From assembly GCA_958450365.1 (NCBI GenBank), contig CAUEEP010000932.1, forward strand, positions 2,058,501 to 2,122,500: a stretch of 64,000 nt of DNA, given 5' to 3'. The DNA is from Mesorhabditis belari. Its lineage: Eukaryota > Nematoda > Chromadorea > Rhabditida > Rhabditidae. The translations under genes and the position numbers were made by a program. This document shows positions 1 to 10,094 of the stretch, piece by piece. The notes under the pieces were generated by a model. That model saw only the letters and a list, made by a program, of their open reading frames with translations, was not told the DNA's origin and ran no database searches. Positions within the stretch are counted from its first letter, which is position 1; each line of letters starts with the position of its first letter.

Positions 1-286
1 CGCTCAAGAAAGAAAGCGAAGGGTTATTTTCTTGTGAGATACTGTGATGTAATATACAAATGGTAATCGCACTTGCCACAATTCTTCCGTTGTCCTCATC
101 TATTTGCGCGTTGAACAGCCGCACTTCAACTTGTTGGAAATTGGACGAGATTGGCCCAGAAAATAGGACGAATGAGCGCAGATAGTGATTCACTTTCAGC
201 AATTGAAGTGCCTCAAACGCCTTCAATTTATGCACAATCTGGGTTTTGAGAAAAGATGGCAAAGAAGGGAAACTTTGGAAAGTCAT
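1..286 (-). CDS. F-box protein, family copy A (5' part, runs off the left edge)
   Basis: The 95 visible codons read from the ATG at 286 towards the window edge without a stop. Residues 4-40 form an F-box-like block (FPSLP, then ILxxL-type spacing, then LLKVNH and LRSFV), as in nematode FBXA proteins, which bind Skp1-related proteins and act as SCF ubiquitin-ligase adaptors. The stretch after it (GPISSNF, then IDEDNGRIVAS) matches the other copies in this window. The start is the ATG used by all full copies, preceded by the same upstream block (about 290-430). The C-terminal two thirds lie outside the window, so intactness cannot be judged. Family assignment is inferred from motif spacing. Confidence 0.65.
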   Translation of the reverse strand, partial: MTFQSFPSLPSFLKTQIVHKLKAFEALQLLKVNHYLRSFVLFSGPISSNFQQVEVRLFNAQIDEDNGRIVASAITICILHHSISQENNPSLSFLS

Positions 287-835
287 CAATTTTTTTGTTA
301 GGCCAAAAGTTATGTATTTGGATGATTGGAGGACTAAAGGCGAGGAAAATGCCCGAAGCAAAGAAGCGCGAACGTAATTGGAGTCATATTTTGCCTTCTC
401 TTTGAAAATTTCACATCTGCCCTCAATAAGATAGAATCAATAAGACTGTCCAAATCACGGGTACCTTTTTTAATTTCAAATGTCAGCAATTCAACTGCAA
501 ACGATATATCTGAACCAAAAAAAAAACAAGGCAAAAGTATCAGAAATGAAAATCTAAAAAAACGAATTTCGTCTAAAAAAGTCGTCTAGTTTCGACTAAA
601 AAAGACGAAAAAAAGACTTTTGATATGACATAAAAGTAAACGCGTAGGTAATCTCTTCTCTCCCGTTTTGTTCAAAAAAAATATCTCGTTATTTACGCCC
701 AAAGTATGAATTAAGTGTCAATAGCTGAGTTTTCACGCGATTTCTGTGCATTAAAATAGGATATAATGTTTTCATTTAGACATCATTGAACATTTCACAT
801 CATCACACAACATCACAATCTTCACAAAAAGTCAT
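287..835. repeat. F-box upstream module B and adjoining AT-rich repeat
   Basis: Positions 290-430 are the block that precedes nearly every F-box copy here; landmarks are a CCTCCAATCATCCAAATACATAA-type stretch on the gene strand and GTGAAATTTTC. The remainder is AT-rich. Positions 750-835 repeat a segment also seen near 4750-4810, 26270-26340 and 30170-30235 (a TTTAGACATCATTGAA landmark). I see no separate gene. Confidence 0.6.
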
Positions 836-1260
836 TGAGGCTCCGAGCTCCCAACAACGACCACCACCCAGCCTCCCTCTACTCTCCGCTTGTGGAGGAT
901 CCTCCGGATACTCCACAAGCGCCAGAAGCACTAAGTGACGCTTACTTTGAGTTACCATCAAAATCGTTCAATGATTTCCACAAAAAACCGATTTCGAAAA
1001 GAAAGTATCACAATGTTCAGTGATCGGATATTGGATAGAATCACCCAGCTACCAAATTTCTCTAATAAAAGTACTGTAACTTTACCCACATTATCGAATT
1101 TCGCTGAAATTAAGAAAAGCACCCGTGATTTTCACACTCCTATTGATTATGAGACCAGATGTGAAATTTTCAAACCGAAGGCAAAATGTGACTCCAATTA
1201 CCTTCGCGCCGCGTTGTATGTGCCAGGTATACGTCAATTCTCGAAGTGAACACGGAAAAG
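835..1260 (+). pseudogene. Mosaic of captured gene fragments
   Basis: The first 70 bases resemble the last exon of the 37-39.6 kb gene (the QQRPPPG region, here best read in another frame). From about 935 an open frame shares 'SMIST', 'NRFRK' and 'TQLPN' with the 139-residue frame at 45500-45919 (-). From about 1110 it switches into F-box upstream module B (GTGATTTTCACACTC, then GAGACCAGATGTGAAA). Three unrelated repeat pieces are therefore fused within 400 bases. I doubt it is translated. Confidence 0.45.
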
Positions 1261-1560
1261 TTGCTTTGGCCTTCAAAAAAGAACAATAACGCCAATATGT
1301 GATTTCACGGTGGAAAAGGATTGACAAAAGTGAGGTCGGAAGGCATAGACGTGGAAGAATCCTCGATTTCTTTCGTTTTTCCTTTCTTTCATTCTGTGTT
1401 GCAATATTGCTTTCGTAGCGTTAATTCTGAGTTCCATGAAAAATGGAGGAATTCGGTGCACTAGAAAGGAGTGCATTTACAAGTTTGAGCAAGAAGTACA
1501 AGTTCTACAAGTTTTGTAACACTAGAAAGATTGGGTCGTGAAATAATTCGAGACTATCAG
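1260..1560 (-). repeat. Dispersed repeat E with a shared open frame
   Basis: One of five copies of a repeat of about 280 bp (others 25132-25440, 42459-42745, 49326-49590, 62170-62400). All five keep a similar open frame, here 1476-1273 on the minus strand, containing 'INATKAILQ' and 'HVYAFRPHF'. The frame follows a TTTCAG acceptor-like site in some copies. Whether it is a coding exon or a chance frame in a young repeat cannot be decided here. Confidence 0.5.
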
Positions 1561-1888
1561 CCACGGATTTCAGGCGGTTACTAGGAGAGGTTCAGGGCGG
1601 ATCTCTGTCGGGCTACGATAGTTGAGCAGGTTTTAGAATCAGAGTTAGAGTCAGAAATGTGCTAGCTCCAAAACTGTAATAAATTATTGTACTTGACCCA
1701 ATTACCTGATCATAAACCTCGTTGAACTTGTCACTAGGAAAAACTTGTAAAAAACGCCATTAACCTGTCGCGAAAGTGACCCATTTGATTGTATCGGTGA
1801 AAATGTCAATAAAGTGGAAAAGCCAAGGAAAACGCGTGTCAAAACATGGGAGAAGAGAAAGGATCAAAAAACTCTTTTGCAAAAAAGA
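1560..1888. repeat. Dispersed repeat F (CTAACT-rich)
   Basis: This stretch recurs at about 15240-15440, 21905-22170 (inverted), 25440-25690, 53885-54130 and 61860-62130. Landmarks are a run of GTTAGAGTTAGAGTC type, GGAGCAGGTTTTAG and a downstream TTATTGTACTTGACC. No coding capacity is seen. Confidence 0.5.
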
Positions 1889-2170
1889 AAAGTTTTGCCA
1901 CTTAATAAGGCTTTGGAACACGTACACTTCGAATTCAATAGAGATTCAAGCGTCACTCGCTCGCTTCTCTCAATTTATAATCCGATCCAAGTGTGCAAAA
2001 GCGTGAAAATCTTTTTTCCACTTGGCGATCGTGCCGTTTCTGGTGACGTTAATCGTGAATTTCTGCAATTTAATCAATCGAGAATTGCTGGGCGCCCTGT
2101 GAGCGTTTCCGTTTTTACTTTCTGCCTTTTGACTTTAAAATCGAAGAATATTTTTCGTGAATGAAAGAAA
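1889..2170 (+). pseudogene. F-box family fragment, copy B (middle part only)
   Basis: The translation matches the middle of the family: LPLNKALEHV, then FEFNRDSSVTRSLL, then VSGDVNREFL. An indel near 2070 shifts the frame, so the region that should read 'ENRWALCE' reads out of frame until 2164. The N-terminal F-box and the last third are missing. Downstream (2170-2500) is AT-rich sequence without a gene. Confidence 0.75.
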
Positions 2171-2499
2171 ATTTGCATTTTTGTGTGGCTTCCTAAAATT
2201 TTGCCTAAACTTGTATCATTTTGTTACTTGTAAAGATTTTTCTCTCCAATTATTTTTCTTTATAGAGTTTCAATCAGGAATTTGTTTGTTGCTCATTCTT
2301 TCTTATTTGATAATCACAGAAAAATTTGCTATTTTTCAAAGTTTCATTTCTTTTTGACTCAGAAGAAATTTTAGAATTAAATAAATCAAAAAAAGGCATT
2401 TGGATGTCTTTAACGATTTAAAGAATGCAAAGTATGAAGATTTCTAAAGAAAGGGGTAAAACGATAAAAACTGGTTAGATTTTTTTTACAAAGTTACAA

Positions 2500-2940
2500 A
2501 CTAGTTACATTGAGCTTCGATTTCAAAATAATCGATCACTGCCCACATGAACAAATGCTTGTAAATCCACGGATCCACGTGAGGAAAAAACTCGACATCA
2601 CACGCCTCACAAATCGTCATTGAGGCTTCGCCAAATGACTCTATGGGAAAAAGTATGCAAAAAATTGAGGGGAAAAACTTTCTTTTTTTTCCATAAAAAG
2701 TTGCTTTTCGACTTCGATCTCGAAAAGTTTGAGAAAAGAAATTAAATGAAACTAAGGGAAGTCGGATTCGAAGCAAGCCAAGATCAAATTGCAACTTTCA
2801 GATTCGAATCCTGAATCAAACGTTCGCTTGATTCCTCTACTTCCAACTGATTTTTTTCTCATAAATTTTGGCTAGATTCTGGAAATTACAATGATTTTTT
2901 TAGCTCTTTAACTCAGAAAGAGTTATGGATCAATTATAGG
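2500..2940. repeat. Repeat mosaic with a short captured-exon piece
   Basis: Around 2590-2635 sits a short copy of the exon piece carried by the pack-type elements (CATCACACGC, then CAAATCGTCATTGA). The rest (2640-2940) matches the distal part of F-box downstream module A, such as the GATTCGAATCCTGAATCAA block and CTCTTTAACTCAGAAA. No gene is supported. Confidence 0.45.
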
Positions 2941-3289
2941 TATACTTGGATCATACGTCTTTTAGGCTGGCTACAACTGTTCATTCACTGACTTCACCGA
3001 CGACTTGTGAAGCGTGTGATGTCCCCGGATTTCTCATCAATGGAGTACCAAAGTTTGTCTAAAATAAAAAAGGAATTTTTCCTTCTCGATCCCTTCCTAA
3101 AGGTAAGAGTCCACGGCCATAAATTTCTGCAGGCCATAAGCTGTACCGAATTTTAGGACTACGGTAATACGGGATATTGAGAAGGAAAGAAACACAGTAG
3201 TTGTTCCTTTAAACAGTCACGTGGCTGCAGTAACCCAGTCAGTGAATGAACGGTTTTAGCCAGACTAGAAGATGTATGAGCTAAGTATA
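2941..3289. mobile_element. Pack-type TIR element PK1 carrying an exon fragment
   Basis: The ends are inverted repeats of about 50 bp (2941-2993 and 3238-3289; outer bases TATACTTGG and its complement). Inside, about 2995-3085 on the minus strand, is a copy of the last exon of the 37-39.6 kb gene together with its acceptor (ATTTTAG before ACAAACTTTG). No transposase is present, so it would be non-autonomous. Similar elements lie at 57598-58001 and 50068-50346. Confidence 0.65.
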
Positions 3290-3764
3290 CCAATATTTGA
3301 CCCATCACTTTTCCGGCGTAGAGATCTAAAGAAACCATTGTCATTTCCAGAATTCAGCCAAAATTTGTGACAAAAAAAATCAATTGGGAGTAAGGAAATG
3401 AAGCGAACGGTCGAAGCCTGAATCAGGCTTCGAATCTGAAAGTTGCAAGTCGGATCTTGGCTTTTTTCAGTCTAAAATCATTTGTTTTTGGAGGGTTTTT
3501 CTTCTCAGACCGATAGTGTAAGATTTGACTCTAGTTCACACTTTTTCAAGAAAGTTTGATGTGTTATACCAGTAGTGTAACATTTCGTTGTATTGCACAA
3601 TATTTATTCGTCACATATTCGCGCTAAGAATCACATTTTTGTTCAGCGAATAAACCTTAAGGATCTAGATGTCAAATAGTAATCAGAAAACGATGAAATG
3701 AGAAACTTGAGAAAATGAGACACACTTCATGAAATTATATGATCAACGATCAACAATTTGATGA
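3290..3764. repeat. F-box downstream module A with distal extension
   Basis: Read from the F-box gene (minus strand) outward, this holds the conserved 3' flank of copy C: a TTTTCTCAAGTTTCTCATTTC block, a TATTTATTCGTCACA landmark (AATAAA on the gene strand, near 3604-3612) and the TTCGAATCTGAAAGTTGCAA block near 3430. It then runs into PK1. The AATAAA is the likely polyadenylation signal of the family. Confidence 0.6.
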
Positions 3765-4136
3765 TCAATAAAAAAGTTTTTCTAGGCGACACGCATGGCT
3801 GAAGGTAATTCGATACTGAAAAGCCTGTGGAGGCCGATGAAAGACGAGTCTTTCGTGATCCCCCGCCCCAAATACTTCCTTCCTAACCAGCGGAATGTGA
3901 GCCTGAAGCAAGATAGAGGTGAGTTGCTCAAATCTCGAATCCCCCCTCGTCCCTTGACCCTCATTGAGTTTAATGTGAAGATAAGCATTGAAACGATTGC
4001 TTCTAACGAAGAATTTCACACAATCCACGAAACTCTCCCAATTATCGTGCCATAGTCTGAGCCCAACATTCTCTTTCATTAACGAAAGATTATCTTGGAT
4101 CAGTTCAAAGGGAAAAGAGTCGAAACCGACGACCAA
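3765..4136 (-). pseudogene. F-box family C-terminal fragment, copy C
   Basis: The frame covers only the last third of the family (LIQDNLSLMKENV, HDNWESFVDCVKFF, QAHIPLV, ending LEKLFY). It begins abruptly at about 4120, where the family match stops and a different exon-like repeat starts (ACCTGAATC, shared with 22305, 53690 and 55385). The F-box is absent. This is a truncated copy fused to another repeat rather than a short gene. Confidence 0.75.
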
Positions 4137-4320
4137 ATCTCCGCATCTGACTTACCTGAATCCTCGAAAGTCCTTCACGGCCGGCGTGTAAGAAAATTTG
4201 CGGTTAAAAATGGATCCTTGGGGAAGAGCCAATCGCTCATTTAAAATGTTGTTACATTCATATATGTTAACTCCGTTGTTTCATTTTTTCATTTCGTGAA
4301 TGGAATAAACAAGATTTCAT
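4128..4320 (-). repeat. Exon-like repeat with a conserved splice donor
   Basis: On the minus strand this resembles 22305-22495 (-), 53535-53700 (+) and 55375-55530 (-). The best copy (22.3-22.5 kb) reads 'KIHFEPQLL' and 'REELSTIQ' and then a CAG/GTAAGT donor. Here the frame is damaged. It looks like a dispersed fragment of a spliced gene that I do not recognise. Confidence 0.5.
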
Positions 4321-5188
4321 CTACTATTTTACTTGGGAATGCACGAAAAAATAAAGCTTTTATCGAAAACTCCAAAAGAGCGTTGGTTAATCTACGTTAG
4401 AAGCTTTGAATTTGGCGCTGTTTTGAACGGCGCTGTTTGGGCCCGGTCCACATTTTCTTTACTTCAAAAGGCAAACATTTTGAAGCGAATGAACTACTTA
4501 ATCTCGATGTTAAATTGTGGGAGAATCAGAAAAGGCAATCTGTAATTGAAGCCACATTTTGTCCTCGAATGTATCTTATTAGATTGATAATAAATAGATA
4601 AAATCTCACCGAGTTGATCCAATCGGATAGATCTCATTGTCCAGCACAACACGATGTGTTTGACTGAGAGTTGTTAAGAGAGCTGAGGGAGGTCGGGTGA
4701 TGGTCGTTGTGGGGTGCTCGGAGCATAAATGACTTTTTGTGAAGATTGTGATGTTCTGTGATTATTTTGAAATGTTCAATGATGTCTAAATGAAGACCTT
4801 ATATTCTATCTTAATGCAGAGAAATCGCGTACGAGACACACTTCTTGAAAAAAAGGAGAGAGAAGAGATTATGTTCAAATAACAAGGTAATATGAATCTG
4901 GCCAATTTTGAGCTATTAGATGTTTTGGATTTCGTTTGCTAACATTTATTTTGAAAATTTTATTGATCCTTCACTGCGAACGAAAGCCATTAAATCCTAG
5001 TTGTCTTCAATTTTCTCTGATCACGATGCACAATCCGAAATCTCACTTCTGCTCTTTATGACCAAATATATTGTGACCACTCTGAAAAAAATATGATTTA
5101 CCAGAAAGAATTGTCTTTCTTAGAAATTGGAGAATTGAGATGAAGTCATTCAGTGGATTTAGTGGTACAATTTTGGGAAAGGAACCTA
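4321..5188. other. Gene-poor repeat mosaic
   Basis: Around 4600-4800 is an inverted copy of the segment also found at 26130-26340, which includes a fragment matching the QQRPPPG exon of the 37-39.6 kb gene (minus strand, about 4735-4685). The short frames at 4333-4545 and 5043-5240 show no recognisable domain. Otherwise I see nothing. Confidence 0.4.
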
Positions 5189-5713
5189 TTGGGTCCTTGC
5201 AGGTGAAAATGGGACACTTTTCAAAGCTACATTTATTCAAGACGAAACCATAAAATTATTCCAAATAATTTCCATTATTTTTAACAACTTCTACCCATTT
5301 TACAGTCAATTTACGGATTTCTCTTTCGTCGTAGAGTTTTAGTTTTTGTGAGAGACAAGTGTGAGACTTGGAAAAAATGGAGGACTGGAGATGTCACAGA
5401 TTGAGCACTTTCTTCAAAAGAAACCCATTTCGGTGTCTATGGAAAAGTTGTAGAGAATCAAAAATTAGGCTTACAGCCAAATTTTCAGAAAGATACACTC
5501 AGTAGTTTCACTCAAAAGGCCAGTTTTCTGAAAATTCGTAAATTTGGCATTTCTTGAAAACCAGTTTTTGAACCATTCTGAAAGTTTGGATATAAGATTA
5601 ATTTTTTGATTCTCTATAACTTTTCCATTGACACCAAGATGGTTTCTTTGAGAAAAGTTGCTGTTTTATAAAAGTTTCACACATAGTGTCCCATTTTCAA
5701 TGCAAAGACCCAA
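5189..5713. mobile_element. Foldback TIR element (MITE)
   Basis: The ends are inverted repeats of about 30 bp (TTGGGTCCTTGCAGGTGAAA at 5189 and its near complement ending at 5713). The two halves continue to pair imperfectly inward, for example GGAAAAGTTGTAGAGAATCA against GATTCTCTATAACTTTTCC. TA dinucleotides flank both ends (5187-5188, 5714-5715), the usual Tc1/mariner target duplication. No coding capacity. Confidence 0.65.
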
Positions 5714-6604
5714 TATTTAGGGTTTCTGCGAGTTGAATGACTTGACACTTTAAATCATTTTGATGCATGTATGATTTTATCTTTTGGAGAGTAGATGAAG
5801 TTTTCTTGTTTAATGTAACAAGATAAAAGAACAGAAATGACTAGGAATTGCTGAGTGTTTAGGGTTTTTGGAAGAATTTCTTTTGAGTCTCGTGGGGACA
5901 GAATTCTCTATGATTGTCAACCCTTATGAGTAAGTAAGCGTCAACCTACAAAGTAAGCGATCTCATGTGTCTCTATTTGCCCGAAGCTTCCTCGGAACTG
6001 GGTGATTCATCTATGAAGAACAACTTATGAACCTCTCACCCTTGAAAGAATTGCCCAGCGGTGAAGAAAAGTAGAATCCCGATGTGCCAGAAAGAGACAG
6101 TGATAATGGGTAGCCAGTTCATAGTGCACAAATAAATGAACGGGCAGAGAAGGTACACAAAAGTGGCCGGAAAATTGTTGATCATTATCTGAAAGCGGTT
6201 GAATATGAAAAAAAGATTTAGATAACCTGTGCCAAGAGATATCGTTCGCTAGCATGAGTCACAATAATTTTTGTTTTCTGAATACAAGTTGAAAAAAGCT
6301 AGATTTTATTCAGCTTACGATCATTTTGTAGATTAACATGAAATCAAATGAAATCGTTGGAGCCATGATGATGAAATAATAATTGCTCACACTGGCTAGA
6401 GAAAAAAAAAGCGTGTCACTGGTAGAAAACGCTTACCAGTTCGAACTGGCAGGGATTTCAGTCCAATTCCTAGCAAAATAGAAATTAGGATTTGCAGCCA
6501 AGGATATTTCTGTGCGCGGAGATAATAGCAACCATTGAAAGATATAGCGAAAAAGCGATTCAGCGACAAAGCTAAAGAGGTGATTGTCATTTCCAATAGA
6601 CAAG

Positions 6605-6752
6605 CCAAGCCTAAGTCAAGTAAAGTCATGGCTTGCCTTGGCTTACCATTAGCCTTGGCTTACCATTAGCCTTGGCTTTGGCTTGATTTGTCCTTGACCT
6701 GGCCTTGACCTTGACGCAACCCTGACTCTGGCTTGGCCTTGGTCTTACAAGA
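6605..6752. repeat. CTTGGC-rich simple repeat
   Basis: Degenerate tandem CTTGGC/CTTGAC/ATTAGCCTTGG units flank the left end of the TIR element, and similar units resume at 7255-7330 on its right. The element therefore inserted into, or split, a simple-sequence tract within a receptor-gene intron. Confidence 0.6.
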
Positions 6753-6806
6753 GAATGGTCCGAACTTACCGGACGATTCCGCTACGCCTACAAAAACAAA
6801 TGACAC

Positions 6807-6913
6807 TCAAAAGCTCCGAAAATGAACAAAAAGTGCTGACCCAGCTCTGACCCGTTAAATGACTTATAACAATAACAAAAGTCAGCACTTTTTGTTCATT
6901 TTCGGAGCTTTTA
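6807..6913. repeat. Long near-perfect hairpin
   Basis: CAAAAGCTCCGAAAATGAAC at 6807 onward is mirrored by its complement ending near 6913. The stem is about 32 bp around a loop of about 41 bases. As RNA it would form a strong hairpin; as DNA it may be the terminus of a nested element. No function is evident. Confidence 0.7.
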
Positions 6914-6993
6914 TATATCATTTGTTTTTCAAACTTTTAATTGAATATTCTAAAATAAATAAAAAATATTTTTTGCAAGAGAAAACAAAAAAA

Positions 6994-7083
6994 AATCGCA
7001 ACTGGATCCGAACCAGGATCGAAAAAGCAAAAATTAGAAAATTAGACCCCGCACACTTACCTCTACACCATCCGGCCACTTCG
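6994..7083 (-). ncRNA. tRNA-like sequence (pseudo-tRNA or SINE head)
   Basis: On the minus strand TGGTGTAGAGG fits the internal A box and GGTTCGGATCC fits the B box of a tRNA (RNA polymerase III promoter), about 50 bases apart. A T-arm can be drawn as CTGG/CCAG around TTCGGAT. The anticodon and acceptor stems do not fold convincingly, so this is a tRNA-derived sequence rather than a working tRNA gene. Confidence 0.4.
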
Positions 7084-7931
7084 AAAGGAGAGGGAAAGAG
7101 CCTATATATCCCCACGCTCAAACTTCGCAAGCGTTTTTCTCGTGACCCATTGAGAATGGGCAAAAAATAAATAGAGCACCGTGTTCCCCATGCTCGATAG
7201 GCGTTTGCATGTCAGCGGTGTAGCGAAATCGTCGGCTAAGTTCGGACCATTCCTTTGTTAGCTTTGGCCTTGGCTTAGCTAGCCTTGCCTTAGATTTGGC
7301 TAGCATGGCTTTTAGCTTTTTGAAGGCTTATGAAGCTTGCTACTATTCTTGCTTACCAATTTGTAGAAAACCCGAAATATGCAAAAGGTTGCCAGATACA
7401 ATACCCAGATAGAGGGTAATCCGCCACATCAGATCACCAAAATATAGAAAGGAAATGCTGTAAAACATTATCAATGCAAAAAATATTGATTCTAAACTTA
7501 CAATTGAGACAATTGCACGTAATACCAAAAAGTTGAGGCGAATGAATAACAGCCACGGGCTAGCGAGTCTGCGATCAAGAGCAGTAAAACGGCTCTCGAG
7601 AAAGACTTTGCTTCTCGGCAACAAAGATAGATACTCGTGAAATTGGCGCCAACTGATAGAATGCAAAACTGAACACACGGAATGAGCAAAACAGAACACA
7701 CGGAATCTCTGCCTCACTCACCAAAAAGTGGACGACTTGCACTGCGTGGCGAAGATCAATAAAACGATTTGCCATGATAAAAACGACTGAGATTGTATCG
7801 ATGCTTGGCAAAAAAAAGTAGATGCACAATAAAAAAACTAAATGTGCACAATAATGCAACAACTAACAAGGGAAGGTCAACTGAATAGGCTTGCCAAATG
7901 ACATGAACCATAGACCTATAGAATAAAATTT

Positions 7932-8252
7932 CACGCTGAATCCGAATCTGCTTTCCGTTTTTGCCAAACGGCACTCTATCAAAAGTTATAGGTCGGCAAA
8001 GTTTGGAATTTCAAACTATTTAAACCCAAAAAATGCAAAAGAAAGAAGCATCTCACGGAGTCGAACCCGGTAGGCCCGCCCTGTGTCCGAGCCGAGTATC
8101 AATCGCTCACTCCTGCACTTCTTCCCTTTCTGAAAAGTCCGGCTTTAAGGTCTCTGTTTGATTTTTGAAGTTCCCTAAAAACTTTGCCGGCCTATAACAT
8201 TTGACAGAGTGCCGTTCAGCAAAAACGGAAAGCAGATTCGGATTCAGCGTGA
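7932..8252. mobile_element. Second TIR element with a tRNA-like core
   Basis: Inverted ends of about 70 bp, one of the best-conserved pairs in the window: CACGCTGAATCCGAATCTGC at 7932 is matched by its complement ending at 8251, and the pairing continues through the AACGGCACTCT block. The central 150 bp include a minus-strand B-box-like GGTTCGACTCC (8057-8067) within a tRNA-like stretch (about 8045-8125). No transposase. It abuts the 5' end of the chemoreceptor relic. Confidence 0.65.
8045..8125 (-). ncRNA. Degenerate tRNA-like segment
   Basis: GGTTCGACTCC matches the B-box consensus, and a weak T-stem with one mismatch surrounds it. The A-box candidate (TGAGCGATTGA) is poor. It is listed because a second tRNA-like core inside a second TIR element is notable, not because a functional tRNA is supported. 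Confidence 0.3.
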
Positions 8253-8259
8253 ATCCATT

Positions 8260-8827
8260 GGAATGAATATTTGGAATGAATTGATGTTTTTATGTTGAAT
8301 AAATTTCAGATTCATCGAATAACTAGAACTTATAGAGTGTAAATCCACAATTTTGTCTTTTTCTATAGAGAAATCCATGATGATATCCCTGTGTAAATGA
8401 TGACGAGGTGTTCTTTGTGACTGAGCTTGCCATGCTCAAATTTCTGTGATCAATTTTTGCCTTAAATTTGCCCGTATTTTTCTACAAAATACAGACAATT
8501 CATATTTGTTGTCTTGATTTTCTCCAGACTAGTCCAGACTGGTTGGTCCAATTTTGTTGACCATTTTGTCCTATAGTTCTATGGCTCATGTCATTTGGCC
8601 AGCCTATCCAGTTGATCTTCCCTTGTAAGACGACCCTTGTAAACCTAGAAATCCACAAATACCTCCCAGTTTTGTTGTATTCGTTAAGATGTAACTTTTA
8701 CGATGACTTAAGAGTGTATTTTTTGTGATTAATGCGCACTCTAAGGCATGCACCCAAAAAAGGCTATTGCAAATCTTTTGAAATGCAAATTTAAGCTTTT
8801 CATGCATCATTTGCAAGCGTTTTTCTG
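8260..8827. other. No gene recognised
   Basis: AT-rich sequence without a convincing frame or recognised repeat. Short frames on both strands here lack domains and splice context. Confidence 0.4.
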
Positions 8828-9485
8828 GGAGGTAGTCAAAACAGCGCGACCAGAACAGCGCCGCTCAAAAAAGCGCGGCTTAAAACAGCGCAATGGCAAA
8901 AATAGCGCGAGATTCATTTTTTTTCCAGATTTCGACCTTTGTTTGACTTTTATGGTTTTGCTTATGTTTTTACACTTTTTTCATTCAATCCACCTAGTGC
9001 GCGGCTATGAGTGTCCAGAAGACAGAAAAAAAAACAATTTACTTTGTCCAAACAAGTCGTTTTTGGATGAAAATGTGGAGTTTTTTAGTTTTTTTATATC
9101 TACCCCCACCTGCTTGTTTTTAATGTTTTTGCTAGTGTTCTTGCAGTTTTTCAGTTCAGTTCAGTATAGAAAAAGAACCAAAAATATTGAAAAAAATTAA
9201 TTTTTAAAGATAAAATTCCAAACCGTCTAAACTTTTGGAACACCCGGTTTTCGATAAAGTCGATACTTTTTTATTTTCATCAAAGCCAGTGAGCTAAAAG
9301 TTTTTTCTTAAAAGTTTTTCGATATTTTACATTAATGTAGATAAAAATAACAAAAAATTTAGTTGCATTTTTTACGGAAACGCCCATTTTGCGCTACCGT
9401 CTAAACTTTTGGAACGCACTGTATAGTGCACAGAAATTTTGATCCCAACTGCAGATGTACTCTCCCTATAGTGCAATTTCGAATA

Positions 9486-9738
9486 CCGTATTTCCTGTAA
9501 TTGAACCCCATGGCATAGGAGCTTCTCGTAGTCTAACTTTTATTCAGGCTCTAAGTGACCAAAATGGTGTTTCTCGACACCCAGTCGAGCTAAAAAAATG
9601 GCAGACCATTCATTTTGAAGCTCTCAAAGAGAAACGACATAATATTGAAGCGCAAAATGAAAAACTCAAAATTACGCCAGCTACAGGCAAAAGTACGCGA
9701 CGCTCCTATGCCATGGGGTTCAATTACAGGAAATACGG
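9486..9738. mobile_element. MITE with CCGTATTT termini
   Basis: Inverted repeats of about 37 bp (CCGTATTTCCTGTAATTGAA at 9486, complement ending 9738) are flanked by TA on both sides (9484-9485 and 9739-9740). The outer eight bases are the same as in the 106-bp element at 58466-58571, though the interiors differ. The length suggests a non-autonomous Tc1/mariner or pogo derivative. Confidence 0.75.
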
Positions 9739-9788
9739 TAATTTAAATGCGATTTACAAATTTACATGCTGTTTGATTCTAAATTTGA

Positions 9789-10094
9789 TTGTCTAATTTA
9801 ATTAATTTTCGAAATATGCCAATCGACGGCCCGATTTTGATACAGAAAGCTAAAAGCCTTGCGCAAGAGATGAGATTGACAAATTTCAAAGCACGTTCAG
9901 GATGGCTTACAAGATTTAAAGGACGTTATTCGATCTCATTTAGAAGAATACATGGATATTGTGCAAAAGAGCTTCCGTATAAGACAACTCCCTCTATAGT
10001 GCAAAATTTTCCCGGTCCCTTGAGTTGCACTATAGAGGGAGTTGACTGTACTTTGTTTTTAAACGCTTTTGCTATTTATTTAACAGCCAAGTAA
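9789..10094 (+). pseudogene. Tigger/pogo-type (Tc5-like) transposase DNA-binding fragment
   Basis: Residues 11-55 of this frame read PIDGPILIQKAKSLAQE, then FKARSGWLTRFKGRY and RRIHG. That pattern is the second helix-turn-helix of CENP-B/Tigger/Tc5 transposases (P-I-x-G-P, then F-K-A-S-x-G-W-L-x-R-F-K). The catalytic DDE part is missing. Immediately downstream, ACTCCCTCTATAGTGCAA and its complement (9987-10046) look like the element's terminal repeat, matched loosely near 9455-9477. A truncated non-autonomous copy. Confidence 0.65.

Larger units (their letters stand above)
6753..7252. mobile_element. TIR element with a tRNA-like core
   Basis: Inverted ends of about 38 bp (GAATGGTCCGAACTTA at 6753 and its exact complement ending at 7252, then diverging) bound 500 bp. 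Inside is a 32-bp inverted repeat (6807-6839 against 6881-6913) and, on the minus strand, a tRNA-like segment. There is no transposase, so this is a non-autonomous element. Confidence 0.6.
6036..7890 (-). pseudogene. Serpentine (7TM) chemoreceptor gene, interrupted
   Basis: Likely exons on the minus strand are about 7890-7722, 7652-7502, 7457-7357, about 6606-6437, 6395-6319 and 6188-6036, most with GTAAGC/GTGAGT donors and TTTCAG or CTCTAG acceptors. The exon at 6.4-6.6 kb has SLALSLNRFFAISF, the Asn-Arg-Phe type motif after the third membrane helix of nematode serpentine receptors. Hydrophobic segments follow (QILISILLGIGL; then NYYFIIMAPT; then FVYLLCPFIYL and ILLFFTAG), ending in TGA at 6036. 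The SRG superfamily (srv/sru/srx-like) fits best, but the class is uncertain. Reading phases do not join cleanly between the first exons. A 500 bp TIR element and CTTGGC-type simple repeat sit in the intron between exons 3 and 4. The gene is therefore probably broken, although a removable intron insertion cannot be excluded. Confidence 0.55.

Noticed and set aside
6994..7083. Functional tRNA gene
   Set aside because: A and B boxes fit, but no acceptor stem or clear anticodon arm can be formed.
8748..9200. 150-codon plus-strand frame
   Set aside because: It crosses the boundary of the composite element at 8828 and is dominated by Phe-rich low-complexity sequence; no domain or splice context.
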